Positions 1-8,490 of a stretch of 64,000 nucleotides of DNA are shown in pieces. The stretch is from Verrucomicrobiales bacterium (GTDB lineage Bacteria > Verrucomicrobiota > Verrucomicrobiia > Limisphaerales > J093). The notes beneath the pieces were generated by a model, which was not told the origin of the DNA, searched no databases, and saw nothing but the letters and a program-made list of their open reading frames with translations. The stretch is from the NCBI GenBank assembly GCA_024233215.1, contig JACKPW010000024.1, positions 12,035-76,034 on the forward strand, read 5' to 3'. Position 1 is the stretch's first letter. The number at the start of each line of letters is the position of its first letter. A program made the position numbers and the translations under genes.

Positions 1-313
1 GGCGGCCCGTCCTCCGGCGCCGATCGAGGCGATGTTCAGGCGATCGTTCGCGCCCGGTCGGCCGGGCGCGCCGAGAACGCCTGACGGCAACAGCGAGAAG
101 GCGCCGGCAGCAGCCGACGTGTGAAGAAAGCGCCTGCGGCTGCAAGCGATGTGAGGGTTCTGCATGCGGGGCATTTCACTGCCGCCCCAGGCCGCCGTCA
201 ACCGGAACCGTCCGCCAGCGTCACCCCCAGGCGTAACGATTCAGTGTGCCCGCCAAACACGCGAACAACGCGAAAGGAACGGCGCGCGACAGGATTGCGG
301 CATCCTCCCCGGA
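1..313. other. No gene recognised at left edge
   Basis: This is the stretch downstream of the aldehyde dehydrogenase stop. Short ORFs exist on the plus strand, but their translations are Arg/Pro-rich and low in hydrophobic residues, like out-of-frame reading of GC-rich DNA. I see no RNA gene, repeat or terminator that I can support. Confidence 0.5.
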
Positions 314-1681
314 TCACGCGACACAGACGCTCTTCGCGTTCACGAATTCCCGCATGCCCAGCAGGCCCAACTCACGTCCGTAACCGGACAACCGGACACC
401 CCCGAACGGCAATCGCGGATCCGAGCGCACGAAGGCGTTCACGAAACAGCAGCCTGCTTCGAGACGCTCCCGGGCGAGGCGCTCGCCACGTTCCAGATCC
501 CGCGTGAAGACGGCCGCGCCCAACCCGAACGGCGTGGCATTCGCCAGATCGATCGCGGCGGCCTCATTCGGCGCCGCGACGATCGCCGCCACGGGGCCAA
601 AGGTCTCCTCGTCAAACGCCGGCATGCCCGGGCGGACGTCGGTCAATACGGTCGGGGGGTAAAAGGCCCCGGCCTCTTCCGGTACCGCCCCGCCGAGCAG
701 CACGCGTGCTCCCGCATCCCTTGAGGCCACGACCTGGCAATGCACCCCGTCCCTCAGATCCACCCGGGCCATCGGTCCCAGATCCACGTCTTCCTGCAAC
801 GGATCGCCGACGCGGCGGGACCGCATCCGCTCCACCACCAGTTCCTCGAAGCGGTGGCGCACATCCGCCACGACAATGAAGCGCTTGGCGGCGATGCAAC
901 TCTGGCCGGTGTTGATCAACCGCGCCGTGACACACGCTTCCGCGGCGGCTTCCAGATCGGCGTCCTCCAGCACGACGTAGGGATCACTGCCACCGAGTTC
1001 GAGCACGGTCTTCTTCAAGGCCCGACCGGCGATTGCCGCCACCGCCCGCCCCGCAGGTGTGCTGCCCGTCAGCGTCACCGCGCGTACGGCGTCGTGGTCG
1101 ATGACCGCACCCACGCTCTGCGCCCCGATCCGGAGCACCTGAAAGACGCCGGGGGGAAAGCCCGCCCGCTCGAACACGGCAGCGATGGCAAGGGCACAAC
1201 CCGTCACGTTGGAGGCGTGTTTCAACAGCATCACATTGCCCGCCATCAACGCCGGGGCCGCCGCCCGGAAGACCTGCCAGAAGGGGAAGTTCCATGGCAT
1301 CACGGCCAGGATGGCGCCCAGCGGTTGGAAGGCCGCGTAGCTCCGCCGCCATTCCGTCGCGATGGGCTGGTCCGCCAGGAAACCCTCCGCCTGCTCGGCG
1401 AAGTAATCGCAAACCCAGGCGCACTTCTCCACCTCGGCCCGGCCCTGGGCCAACGGCTTCCCCATCTCCAACGCCATGAGCCGCGCGAACCCGGCCGCCC
1501 TTCCCCGAAGTTCCGTCGCCGCCGCCCGCAGCCACCCGCCGCGCTCGGCAAAGGAGCGGGTCCGCCAGTCCGCGAATGCAGGGGTCACACGGCCGAGTGC
1601 CTGGGAAAGCTCCGTGTCGGAAGCCTCCTCGTACCGGGCGATCACTCCGCCGTTGGTGGGGTTCATTGACTGCAGGGCCAT
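314..1681 (-). CDS. NAD(P)-dependent aldehyde dehydrogenase (succinate-semialdehyde dehydrogenase-like)
   Basis: Oxidises an aldehyde to the acid with NAD(P)+; the closest known type is the succinate-semialdehyde dehydrogenase group, and the true substrate is unknown. From the chosen start the protein has 455 residues, normal for the short members of this group. The catalytic Cys lies in NTGQSCIAAKRF (Cys262) and the general-base Glu in LELGGSDP (Glu228); their 34-residue spacing matches the family. The cofactor-site segment PWNFPFWQ and the GSTPAGRAV nucleotide-binding turn are present. The frame is open upstream to 1780, but the Met at 1681 (MALQSMNP) matches the usual family N-terminus. 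It is the last of three minus-strand genes that need not form one operon. Confidence 0.9.
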   Translation of the reverse strand: MALQSMNPTNGGVIARYEEASDTELSQALGRVTPAFADWRTRSFAERGGWLRAAATELRGRAAGFARLMALEMGKPLAQGRAEVEKCAWVCDYFAEQAEGFLADQPIATEWRRSYAAFQPLGAILAVMPWNFPFWQVFRAAAPALMAGNVMLLKHASNVTGCALAIAAVFERAGFPPGVFQVLRIGAQSVGAVIDHDAVRAVTLTGSTPAGRAVAAIAGRALKKTVLELGGSDPYVVLEDADLEAAAEACVTARLINTGQSCIAAKRFIVVADVRHRFEELVVERMRSRRVGDPLQEDVDLGPMARVDLRDGVHCQVVASRDAGARVLLGGAVPEEAGAFYPPTVLTDVRPGMPAFDEETFGPVAAIVAAPNEAAAIDLANATPFGLGAAVFTRDLERGERLARERLEAGCCFVNAFVRSDPRLPFGGVRLSGYGRELGLLGMREFVNAKSVCVA

Positions 1682-1812
1682 GGCAAAAAGTCCGTCCTGT
1701 CGTTCCGCCCACAGTGAATGCCATTGCCGCCGCGTCGTCGAGCCCGGCGCGCGGACCAAGCCGCCCGCGCTTCGGAGCATCGCCTGGGAACCAGACGACG
1801 GCCATACGCGCT

Positions 1813-1829
1813 GACTGACGTCGCCGGCT
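1813..1829 (-). repeat. 3'-end dispersed repeat, copy 1
   Basis: GACTGACGTCGCCGGCT on the plus strand, overlapping the stop of the cupin gene. Near-identical elements occur at 2343-2362 and 43756-43775, each beside the 3' end of a minus-strand gene. Confidence 0.45.
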
Positions 1830-2178
1830 ATGAGCCCTCGTCAAACCACTCGTCGGTGGGATCGAAGGCGGGAATGGGGAGGTTCAGGATTCGAAGCCGG
1901 CCGATGGCCCGATGACGGCAACCGGGCTGGATCATCACCGCGGTCAGCGGTTTGAGGGGGAACCGCTCGCCGTCCAGTTCGATTTCACCCTCGCCTTCCA
2001 GCACCACGTAGATCTCGGTCATTCGCCGGTGATAATGGGTCCGGGCGTCCGCGTGGATTTCGGTGAGATGCACCGAGGCCGGCGCGCCGGCGACCTCACC
2101 AAAGGCTCGCCGGGCCACACCACAAGGGCACTCGACGCCGGGAACCGCATCCAATTGGGCCAGGTGGTAGCGTTTCAT
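1828..2178 (-). CDS. Small cupin-domain protein
   Basis: A single-domain cupin of 116 residues. The metal-binding motif 1 is visible as HYHRRMTEIYVVLEGEGEIELDG (two His and one Glu), and motif 2 is approximately PGCRHRAIG. Such proteins bind a divalent metal or a small sugar-like ligand; the function here is unknown. The start at 2178 (MKRYHL) is chosen because upstream codons to 2301 are rich in Arg and Cys and show no conserved character. The stop codon lies inside a short dispersed repeat (1813-1829). It is separated from the aminotransferase gene upstream by about 200 bases. Confidence 0.75.
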   Translation of the reverse strand: MKRYHLAQLDAVPGVECPCGVARRAFGEVAGAPASVHLTEIHADARTHYHRRMTEIYVVLEGEGEIELDGERFPLKPLTAVMIQPGCRHRAIGRLRILNLPIPAFDPTDEWFDEGS

Positions 2179-2380
2179 GGCTGATCGGCAGGAAACATCG
2201 TCGTAGGAACGGGACCCATCGAGCAATCCGCCGCATCGCGGGGCGCGAAGGTCGAGACCACTGCAACGGCACCTTCGGAGCGGTTCCATCGATGTGCCCA
2301 CTGCCCCGCTTTCACGTGCGCCGGCTTCCTGCTTCCCGCGCCGACTGACGTCGGCGGCTGCGTCTGCTTCGGGCGATGCC
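2179..2380. other. Gap between cupin and aminotransferase genes
   Basis: About 200 bases. It holds a repeat copy (2343-2362) next to the aminotransferase stop, and presumably the cupin promoter, which I cannot place with confidence. Confidence 0.4.
2343..2362 (-). repeat. 3'-end dispersed repeat, copy 2
   Basis: GACTGACGTCGGCGGCTGCG, 18 bases beyond the stop of the aminotransferase gene. It is nearly identical to 43756-43775 (one mismatch). Confidence 0.5.
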
Positions 2381-3472
2381 CTACCCCAACTCCTTCATCG
2401 ACTCGTCGAGGGCGGAGAAGAGTTCGACCATGCTCGCCTCGGTTTCGTCGCCCATGTTCGAGATGCGGAAGGTGGTGCCCTTGATCTTGCCGTACCCGGC
2501 ATTGATCAGGAAACCGCGCTTCTTGGTCAGATCGGTGAGCTTCTGGGCGTCGATAACCCGGCCACCGGGTTTGGCGCCGTTGTTGACGCAGGTCAGTGTG
2601 ACCGACGCGTACCCCTCATCCGGAAACAGGGTAAAGCCATGTTTGGCCGCCCAATCGTGGGTCATCTTGACGGTCTTGAGATGTCGCGCGTAACGGGCCT
2701 CCAACCCCTCCGCGAAGAAATCCTCCAACTTCGACTGGAGGGCGTAGATGTGCCCGATGGTTGGCGTGCTGGGGGTCATGTGTTTCTCCGCGTTCTTCTC
2801 GAACTCGTGCAGATCGAAGTAATACCCGCGGTCAGCCACCGTCGCCGACTTGGCCAGGGCCGCCTCCGAACAGGCGAACACCGCCATGCCCGGAGGCAGG
2901 GCAAAGGCCTTCTGCACCCCGGCGAGCATGACATCGAATCCCAGGGCATCGAAATTCAGCGGCGTGGCACTCATCGAGCTGACGGTGTCGACGATGAACA
3001 TCACGTCCGGAAACTGCCGTTTCACTTCCGCCAACTCCTCAATCGGACTCATCACCCCGGTGGAGGTCTCGTTGTGAACGTAGGTGACGGCGTCGAATTG
3101 GCCGGTCTTGAGCCGCTCGGCAACCTGTTCCCCACGGATGGGGGAGCCCCACTCGACCTGCAGCCCCTCGGCCTCCTTGCCGCAGCGTTTCGAGACATCG
3201 AGCCATTTGTCCGAGAACGCGCCGCACATGCAGTTCAGGACCTTCTTCGTGACCAGGTTCCGCAGGGCGCCCTCCATCACCCCCCAGGCGGAGGAGGTAC
3301 TGAGAAAGACGGGACGCTTCGTGCTCAGCAGGCTCTGCAACTGCGGCATGATGCCGGCGTAGAGGCCGGAAAACGCCTTGCTCCGATGGCCGATCATCGG
3401 CGTGCAGAACGCCTCGTACGTCTTCGCACTGACTTCAACCGGTCCGGGAATGAACAACTTCACGTGTGCCAT
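2381..3472 (-). CDS. Class V aminotransferase (alanine-glyoxylate / serine-pyruvate / phosphoserine type)
   Basis: A PLP-dependent fold-type I aminotransferase of 363 residues. The N-terminus KLFIPGPVEVS is the usual substrate-side motif of this group. The PLP-binding Lys is Lys188 in GVQKAFALPPG, and the PLP-contacting Asp is in FIVDTVSSMSATP. The C-terminal domain ends with a FRISNMGDE segment. Members transaminate serine, alanine, glyoxylate or 3-phosphoserine. The sequence alone does not settle which, but a role in serine/glyoxylate metabolism is likely. The start MAHVKLF at 3472 is directly followed by conserved sequence. Upstream is a 760-base gap and then the divergently oriented eCIS operon. 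Confidence 0.88.
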   Translation of the reverse strand: MAHVKLFIPGPVEVSAKTYEAFCTPMIGHRSKAFSGLYAGIMPQLQSLLSTKRPVFLSTSSAWGVMEGALRNLVTKKVLNCMCGAFSDKWLDVSKRCGKEAEGLQVEWGSPIRGEQVAERLKTGQFDAVTYVHNETSTGVMSPIEELAEVKRQFPDVMFIVDTVSSMSATPLNFDALGFDVMLAGVQKAFALPPGMAVFACSEAALAKSATVADRGYYFDLHEFEKNAEKHMTPSTPTIGHIYALQSKLEDFFAEGLEARYARHLKTVKMTHDWAAKHGFTLFPDEGYASVTLTCVNNGAKPGGRVIDAQKLTDLTKKRGFLINAGYGKIKGTTFRISNMGDETEASMVELFSALDESMKELG

Positions 3473-3698
3473 AATCGTGACGGGAGCTTTGGCGAAGGCG
3501 ACACGAAACGCAAGCCGCCGCTTGCGCGACGGGCGCGATGCGGGGTGATGGAAAACGGATGAGCCTCCCCCAACGACGTCCGGCCCCCCGCCTCAGCCAC
3601 CTGCGCCCGGGCACGACGCCGTCAACGTGCCGCGTTCCGGCCCTTGCTGCGGTCGGGGTTGTCGCCACCGCGCAGCCCGGGCCGACTCGCGGGTTCCC

Positions 3699-3770
3699 AA
3701 ATCCGCAAGCGCTTGACGTTTCGAACGGTCTGCCGAACTGAATTCGGCGATACGCAGATTTGGAAATCTG
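3699..3770 (+). repeat. Dispersed repeat family A (AGATTTGGAAATCT palindrome plus linked module)
   Basis: Contains ATCCGCAAGCGCT, then a GACGGTCTGCCGAA-like block (here AACGGTCTGCCGAA), and the palindrome CAGATTTGGAAATCTG (3755-3770). Related copies lie at 38110-38180 and 57955-58005. The palindrome could form a small hairpin. Confidence 0.6.
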
Positions 3771-3924
3771 AGCTACCAATCAACGATTTGCGCCGGCTTT
3801 GTCACTGGCCCTGGCCTGCGAGCGGCAAGAGGGAGGAATGCCATAGCCCCACCCCGGCGCATCACCGGCGCGATTACGTTATCACGTATACTTTGACACA
3901 CATCCCGACACAGGAGGACCGTCA

Positions 3925-4005
3925 ATGGCCACCGAACCACCGCCGGTTCCCGACAATCATGAGGGCGGCCGGCACCAACCAAAGTGGATTCGCCTTTCTA
4001 TATAG
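3925..4005 (+). CDS. Possible 26-residue leader ORF before the eCIS operon
   Basis: ATG at 3925 is preceded by a near-perfect ribosome binding site AGGAGG (3912-3917) at 7 bases. The reading frame runs 26 codons to TAG (4003-4005): Met-Ala-Thr-Glu-Pro-Pro-Pro, ending Trp-Ile-Arg-Leu-Ser-Ile. I recognise no family. The frame stays open after the TAG and is in register with the sheath gene, which may be chance. A TTGACA-like box at 3894-3899 lies just upstream. It could be a leader peptide, a remnant of a longer gene, or nothing. Confidence 0.3.
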   Translation: MATEPPPVPDNHEGGRHQPKWIRLSI

Positions 4006-4117
4006 AGAACCACGCGCTTCTACCTGTCGGCAAAGAACTTCAGGCATTTTCCAGAACATCGAAGTCTCCCGAGTTGCGGAATACTGACCTGCTCATCACC
4101 AACCTGCCAGCAGGGTG

Positions 4118-4146
4118 AGACTGCCCTGTTTTCCCCTGCATATAAT
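4118..4146 (+). promoter_or_regulatory. Candidate promoter of the eCIS operon
   Basis: A consensus -10 box TATAAT sits at 4141-4146 in an AT-rich stretch, 85 bases before the sheath start. The -35 position has only a weak match, so an activator or alternative sigma factor would be expected if this is the promoter. Confidence 0.25.
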
Positions 4147-4230
4147 TTGTCTATACCCCGACTTTCAGAACCGCCGCTTGACGGAGTCCCTCCCCTGTGG
4201 AACGTTCGCGCACAATCTATACTCAGACCC

Positions 4231-6150
4231 ATGCCAAGCTACCTACACCCCGGCGTCTACATCGAGGAAATCCCCAGTGGCGCCAAGCCCATCGAGGGCG
4301 TCGGAACGTCAACGGCGGCCTTTGTCGGTTACACCACCAAGGGACCGATGGGGGAGCCGACCAAGATTTCGCGGTGGGACACTTATAATGGCCAGTTTGG
4401 CGGGCTTCGCGACACCGGCAAGTCGGGTGAAGGCGATCCGATGGGGTTTGCCGTGTATAACTTCTTCCTCAACGGGGGGACCACCGCCTACATCGTGAGG
4501 ATCACCCAGGCGGATTCGGCCGATGTGGCCGAGGGATTCCTGATCCATCCGAACGATGCGACCCGGATGATCAAGTTCGAGGCCGCCAATCCCGGAGAAT
4601 GGGGCAGTGACCTGGAACTGCGCTTTGCGCTGAAGGAGGACAGCACGACCCTGTTCACCCTGAAGGTCGGGGTTCTGGACAACGAGGGGGAGTTCAAGGA
4701 ATTCGAGCGGTTCACCGACCTGACCGTGGCGGATGAGAACGCCGTTGACTTCATCGAAAGCAAGGTCAACGACGCCTCGCAACTGGTGCAGGTGGAGGTT
4801 CAGGACGTGTCCCCCCACCTGCTTGGAGTCAGCATCAGCCAGGACCTCGCTGCGGTGGCGGATTTCAGCGTATTGAACAGCAGGACCATGACGGTCACGG
4901 TGGACGGCACGGCGCGGACGGCTGCCTTTGCGGCGGACGACTTTGACAACGGCAGCACCCTGACCGAGGTGGCGAACCGGATCGAGGAACTGGTGCGGGG
5001 GAGCGTCGTCGCGAATCCCGCCGTCGAGGACTTCACCTGTGCGGTGGACAGCAACCGGTTGGTGCTGACTTCCGGCACGCGGTTGGCCACGTCGGCGGTC
5101 GTGGTGACCGGCCCGGGAGATGCGACGGACGGCTCGGTCAACCTTCTGCTGGGCACTGCCAATGACGGCACGGAGCGCACCGGGCAGCAATCCTTGAACC
5201 TGCTGCTGTCCGACGCGGCGGACGAGGTTTCCCTGTCTGGCGGCACCAATGGCGCCAAGCCCGACAAGGCTGCCTATGACGCGGTTTTCAGTGCGTTTGA
5301 GAAGTATCGCGACATCAGCATCGTCTGCCTGCCCGACCAGACGTGGAACACCGCGGGAGAACAGGCCATCATCGATGCCGCGGTGGCCCATGCCGAAAAG
5401 ATGAAGAGCCGCATGGTCATCATCGATCCGCCGGTGGGTACCGAACTCAAGACCGAAAAGAGCGTCAACGACCTCCACTTCAAGCCGAAGACTTACTCGG
5501 TGGTCTATTACCCGTGGGCGAAGGTGGCCAATCCCTTCTACAACGCCGAGAGCAACCCGGGCGTGCCCGCCACGCTTCTGGTCGGGCCGGCCGGTTTGGC
5601 CGCCGGCATGTGGGCAAAGACGGACGGGCGGCGTGGGGTCTGGAAGGCCCCGGCCGGGGTGGAGACCTCCCTCCTCGGAGTGGCGGGGCTGCAGTATCTC
5701 GTGGAAAACGAGGAGCAGGACAGCCTCAATCCACTTGGCGTCAACTGCCTGAGAATGATGCCCGGCTTCGGCCCGGTGATCTGGGGAACCCGCACCCTGG
5801 CCACAAAGTCGGACCCCGAGTGGCGGTACGTGCCGGTGCGCCGTACGGCCATCATGATCGAGCAGAGCATCTTCGATGGGATTCAGTGGGCGGTTTTCGA
5901 ACCCAATGATCACCGTCTCTGGTCCTCGCTGCGAGCCAACATCGGGGCCTTCATGGACGGGTTGTTCCGGGCCGGCGCCTTTCAAGGTCAAAAGGCCTCC
6001 GACGCCTACTTCGTCCGCTGCGGCCTGGGGGACACCATGACCCAGGACGACATCGACCGCGGACAGGTCATCGCCATTGTCGGCTTTGCCCCGTTGAAGC
6101 CGGCGGAATTCGTCATTGTTCGTATCCAGCAAAAAGTCGGTCAGTCCTAA
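4231..6150 (+). CDS. eCIS contractile sheath protein
   Basis: The 639-residue outer sheath subunit that contracts to drive the inner tube through a target membrane. The N-terminus PSYLHPGVYIEEIPSG is the hallmark of phage/eCIS sheath proteins. The C-terminal domain (about residues 490-639) carries the conserved WRYVPVRR, IEQSIFDGIQWAVFEPND and FVRCGLGDTMTQDD segments and ends in a VIVRIQQKV strand that donates to neighbouring subunits in known sheaths. A variable insertion (about 150-370) probably faces outward. The frame is open from 4147, but the Met at 4231 gives the canonical start; its ribosome binding site is weak. It is the only sheath gene here, whereas Afp and PVC have three. Confidence 0.95.
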   Translation: MPSYLHPGVYIEEIPSGAKPIEGVGTSTAAFVGYTTKGPMGEPTKISRWDTYNGQFGGLRDTGKSGEGDPMGFAVYNFFLNGGTTAYIVRITQADSADVAEGFLIHPNDATRMIKFEAANPGEWGSDLELRFALKEDSTTLFTLKVGVLDNEGEFKEFERFTDLTVADENAVDFIESKVNDASQLVQVEVQDVSPHLLGVSISQDLAAVADFSVLNSRTMTVTVDGTARTAAFAADDFDNGSTLTEVANRIEELVRGSVVANPAVEDFTCAVDSNRLVLTSGTRLATSAVVVTGPGDATDGSVNLLLGTANDGTERTGQQSLNLLLSDAADEVSLSGGTNGAKPDKAAYDAVFSAFEKYRDISIVCLPDQTWNTAGEQAIIDAAVAHAEKMKSRMVIIDPPVGTELKTEKSVNDLHFKPKTYSVVYYPWAKVANPFYNAESNPGVPATLLVGPAGLAAGMWAKTDGRRGVWKAPAGVETSLLGVAGLQYLVENEEQDSLNPLGVNCLRMMPGFGPVIWGTRTLATKSDPEWRYVPVRRTAIMIEQSIFDGIQWAVFEPNDHRLWSSLRANIGAFMDGLFRAGAFQGQKASDAYFVRCGLGDTMTQDDIDRGQVIAIVGFAPLKPAEFVIVRIQQKVGQS

Positions 6151-6169
6151 CTCCTGAGGAGACATTGCC

Positions 6170-6679
6170 ATGGCTGCTCCCATGTTCCCGGTCAACGCTC
6201 ACCGCCACGACCCCTATCGCACGTTCAAGTTCCAGATTCTGATCGACGGCAAACCAGTCGCCGGCCTCAAGAAGATGGGCGCGCTCAAACGCAAGACCGA
6301 GGCCATCAAGTGGCGCACCGCGGGCGATCCAAGCAAGGAACGCATCCTGCCGGGCGGCACTTCCTACGAGCCGATCGCCCTGGAGCAGGGACTGTCGCAC
6401 GATCCCGGGTTCGAGGCCTGGGCCAATCTGGTAAACAACGTCGAGGGCGACGCGGCGATGTCGCTGAAGAACTTCCGCAAGGATATTGTCATCAACGTCC
6501 TCAATCTGCAGGGTCAGGTCGCCATTTCGTACAAGGTCTTCCGCGCCTGGGTTTCTGAGTACCAGGCGTTACCTGAAATGGATGCGGGTACCATGAACGC
6601 GGTTGGGATCCAGACCCTGACCCTGCAGCATGAGGGCTGGCAGCGTGACACGGCGGTCAGCGAACCGTCCGAATCGTGA
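6170..6679 (+). CDS. eCIS inner tube protein
   Basis: The 169-residue subunit of the inner tube (gp19/Hcp-like fold). The N-terminal HDPYRTFKFQILIDGKPVAG strand and the following KKMGALKRKTEAIKWRTAGDPS segment are characteristic, as is the central LPGGTSYEPIALEQGLSHDPGFEAWANLV. A GAGGAG ribosome binding site lies a few bases before the ATG. It follows the sheath by 19 bases and overlaps the next gene by 4 bases (GTGA), so expression with the sheath is expected. Confidence 0.93.
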   Translation: MAAPMFPVNAHRHDPYRTFKFQILIDGKPVAGLKKMGALKRKTEAIKWRTAGDPSKERILPGGTSYEPIALEQGLSHDPGFEAWANLVNNVEGDAAMSLKNFRKDIVINVLNLQGQVAISYKVFRAWVSEYQALPEMDAGTMNAVGIQTLTLQHEGWQRDTAVSEPSES

Positions 6680-7482
6680 CATGGACCGCTATGCGACTCC
6701 CGGGCGGCTTGGTGGAAGACGGCGAGCGGGGGCGGAACTGGGCTTTTCGCCCCGTTTCCGGCGCTCTGGAACTGGCCCTGGCGGAGGTCGGCGAGGCGGC
6801 CGCCAGCACGCCGCACGCGGTGACTCAGGCCCTGTCGCTGGCGCTTGACCAGCTCTCCGGACAACCCGCGACCCCAGCCAGGGTCGCCAGTCTCTGCGTG
6901 GCCGACCGGCAATTCCTGATGCGGGAACTCGACCGCCACCTCGGTTCGGAGGGTGGCTGGTTTGAAGCGGATTGCCGGCATTGCGAGGACCGGTTCGACT
7001 TCGAGGTTCATTACGGTGAACTGCCGGTCCGGGAGGCGGGTCCGGGATTTCCGGAGGTGGAACTCGACCTGGACGGAACCCGGGTGCGGTTTCGTCTGCC
7101 CACCGGCGGCGACCAGGAGGAACTGCTCTCCCAACCGGAGGCGGGAAACCGCGCCTGGCTCCTTCGGCGCCTGCTAACCGACGGCGAACTGTCCGAGGAC
7201 GCCCTGCCCGGGGTGGCTGCCGCGGCGGAGGCCGCGCTTGAGGCAATGGCGCCCGCCATCGTGCTGCTCCTGCAGGTCGACTGCCCGGCCTGCGGAAACC
7301 GCAACGAGATCGAACTCGACCCGTATCGGGCAATCAACCGACAGAGCAGCGAACTGCTGCAGGAGGTGCACTCGATCGCCCAACACTACCACTGGCGTGA
7401 GACCGACATCCTGGATCTCCCCCGCGCTCGCCGGCAGCGCTACCTGCAGATGATCGATCGCTCGCGGGGGATGACGCACTAG
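6676..7482 (+). CDS. eCIS gp26-like baseplate hub assembly protein with two CxxC pairs
   Basis: 268 residues, resembling the T4 gp26-type baseplate hub assembly chaperone family often found after the tube gene in eCIS loci. Two CxxC pairs, CRHC (about residue 98) and CPAC (about residue 208), each followed by a strand, look like a split zinc ribbon. The C-terminal helix, from LLQEVHSIAQHYHWRE to LPRARRQRYLQMID, is the most conserved-looking part. The GTG start overlaps the tube stop as GTGA; an ATG at 6691 is the alternative. The role in assembly is inferred from family and position. Confidence 0.75.
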   Translation: MTWTAMRLPGGLVEDGERGRNWAFRPVSGALELALAEVGEAAASTPHAVTQALSLALDQLSGQPATPARVASLCVADRQFLMRELDRHLGSEGGWFEADCRHCEDRFDFEVHYGELPVREAGPGFPEVELDLDGTRVRFRLPTGGDQEELLSQPEAGNRAWLLRRLLTDGELSEDALPGVAAAAEAALEAMAPAIVLLLQVDCPACGNRNEIELDPYRAINRQSSELLQEVHSIAQHYHWRETDILDLPRARRQRYLQMIDRSRGMTH

Positions 7483-7484
7483 CC

Positions 7485-8489
7485 ATGGGCCTCTTCAGCG
7501 ACACCATTCGCGATGCGCACCGGCCATTGCCCACGGCCTGGCTGCGTCGGTCGCCCGAGCCCCCCGTGCCGGAGGCTCCCTTGGAGCAACCGGAGGCACC
7601 GCTGGAGGAAGCGGACAGCGGCATGCACACGGTGTTCAGATTTCAGAAGGGGGAAGCGCCGGCAGCGTCCGGCGGTTCCCGTGAGGCGTCGCCACGGTCG
7701 CGTGCCCGGACAGCCGGCGCGTTGACTGCCGACCCTTTGTCAACAGGGGCCGAGGTGGGAACACCGGAGCCGTCTGTCAGAAGTGTCAGCGGAAACGAAG
7801 GCATTTCCGTCGTGGAGGTGAACCGAGGAAGCGAACTGGAAACAGGACAGGTGGAACACGGAAGTCCCGGCAAGATCGCGGCCGCCAACGTGAAATCCGA
7901 GTCGAACACGCACACGTCAGCGAGTCTGTCCGAGCGGGTCGAAACGGAGCCTATTCGCGAAACGCATAAGTCCAACATCCCAGATGGCAGTGAACGATCT
8001 GTTAGCAGAAACGGAGTAACGTCTCAGAGCCGGCTGTCGGGTCGGGGCGCCTCACCTTCTGAATCACCTTCCACTCCGGAGCGCAAGGAACCATCCGCGC
8101 TCCGGCCCGGCCCGATGCCAGTGTCTCCCGAACCGGTCCCCCGGACGGGCGCGGAGGACGGGAGTTCCGTCGTCCCCCCCGCCCCGGCCGCCCGGTCGAA
8201 AAGCCGTGGTGGCCCTGATTCCCCACCCTCCGGGTCCGCCCCGCCGAATCGGGTCCGGGCACCAAGCCCCCCTTCCACTTCCGCCCCCCTCGGGGGCGGA
8301 CTGCGTTCGGCCCCTCCCCCCGCGCCGCGCCTCCCCCGCGAGCGCGATCCGGCACCCCCCCAACCGACGCTGGTAATTGGCCGGCTGGAGGTGGTGGTGG
8401 TGGCGGATACCCCGGCCCGTTCCAAGGCACCGCCAACACCGACGCCGGACGGGGCCTTCCTCAACCGCAACTACCTGAGGAGGCTCTGA
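7485..8489 (+). CDS. eCIS-associated Pro/Ser-rich disordered protein
   Basis: 334 residues. From about residue 20 to 290 it is a low-complexity run rich in Pro, Ser, Ala, Arg and Glu, probably disordered. The ends look different: an N-terminal MGLFSDTIRDAHRPLP and a C-terminal segment with VIGRLEVVVVA then FLNRNYLRRL, which looks like a structured peptide of the type seen in one eCIS gene after the gp26-like gene. A tethering or linker role between baseplate parts is possible (inference). The start is 2 bases after the previous stop, so the two genes are coupled. Confidence 0.6.
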   Translation: MGLFSDTIRDAHRPLPTAWLRRSPEPPVPEAPLEQPEAPLEEADSGMHTVFRFQKGEAPAASGGSREASPRSRARTAGALTADPLSTGAEVGTPEPSVRSVSGNEGISVVEVNRGSELETGQVEHGSPGKIAAANVKSESNTHTSASLSERVETEPIRETHKSNIPDGSERSVSRNGVTSQSRLSGRGASPSESPSTPERKEPSALRPGPMPVSPEPVPRTGAEDGSSVVPPAPAARSKSRGGPDSPPSGSAPPNRVRAPSPPSTSAPLGGGLRSAPPPAPRLPRERDPAPPQPTLVIGRLEVVVVADTPARSKAPPTPTPDGAFLNRNYLRRL

Positions 8490-8490
8490 C

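Larger units (their letters stand above)
3473..4230. other. Divergent intergenic region upstream of the eCIS operon
   Basis: The largest gap in the left half (758 bases). It contains a dispersed repeat (3699-3770), an AT-richer stretch from about 3880 to 4230 that stands out from the GC-rich surroundings, a 26-codon ORF with a strong ribosome binding site (3925-4005), and a TATAAT box at 4141-4146. This is where control of the whole eCIS operon must lie, because every downstream junction to 30025 is short or overlapping. Confidence 0.6.

Noticed and set aside
4309..6195. 628-codon minus-strand ORF opposite the sheath gene
   Set aside because: Shadow of the sheath frame; no family features.
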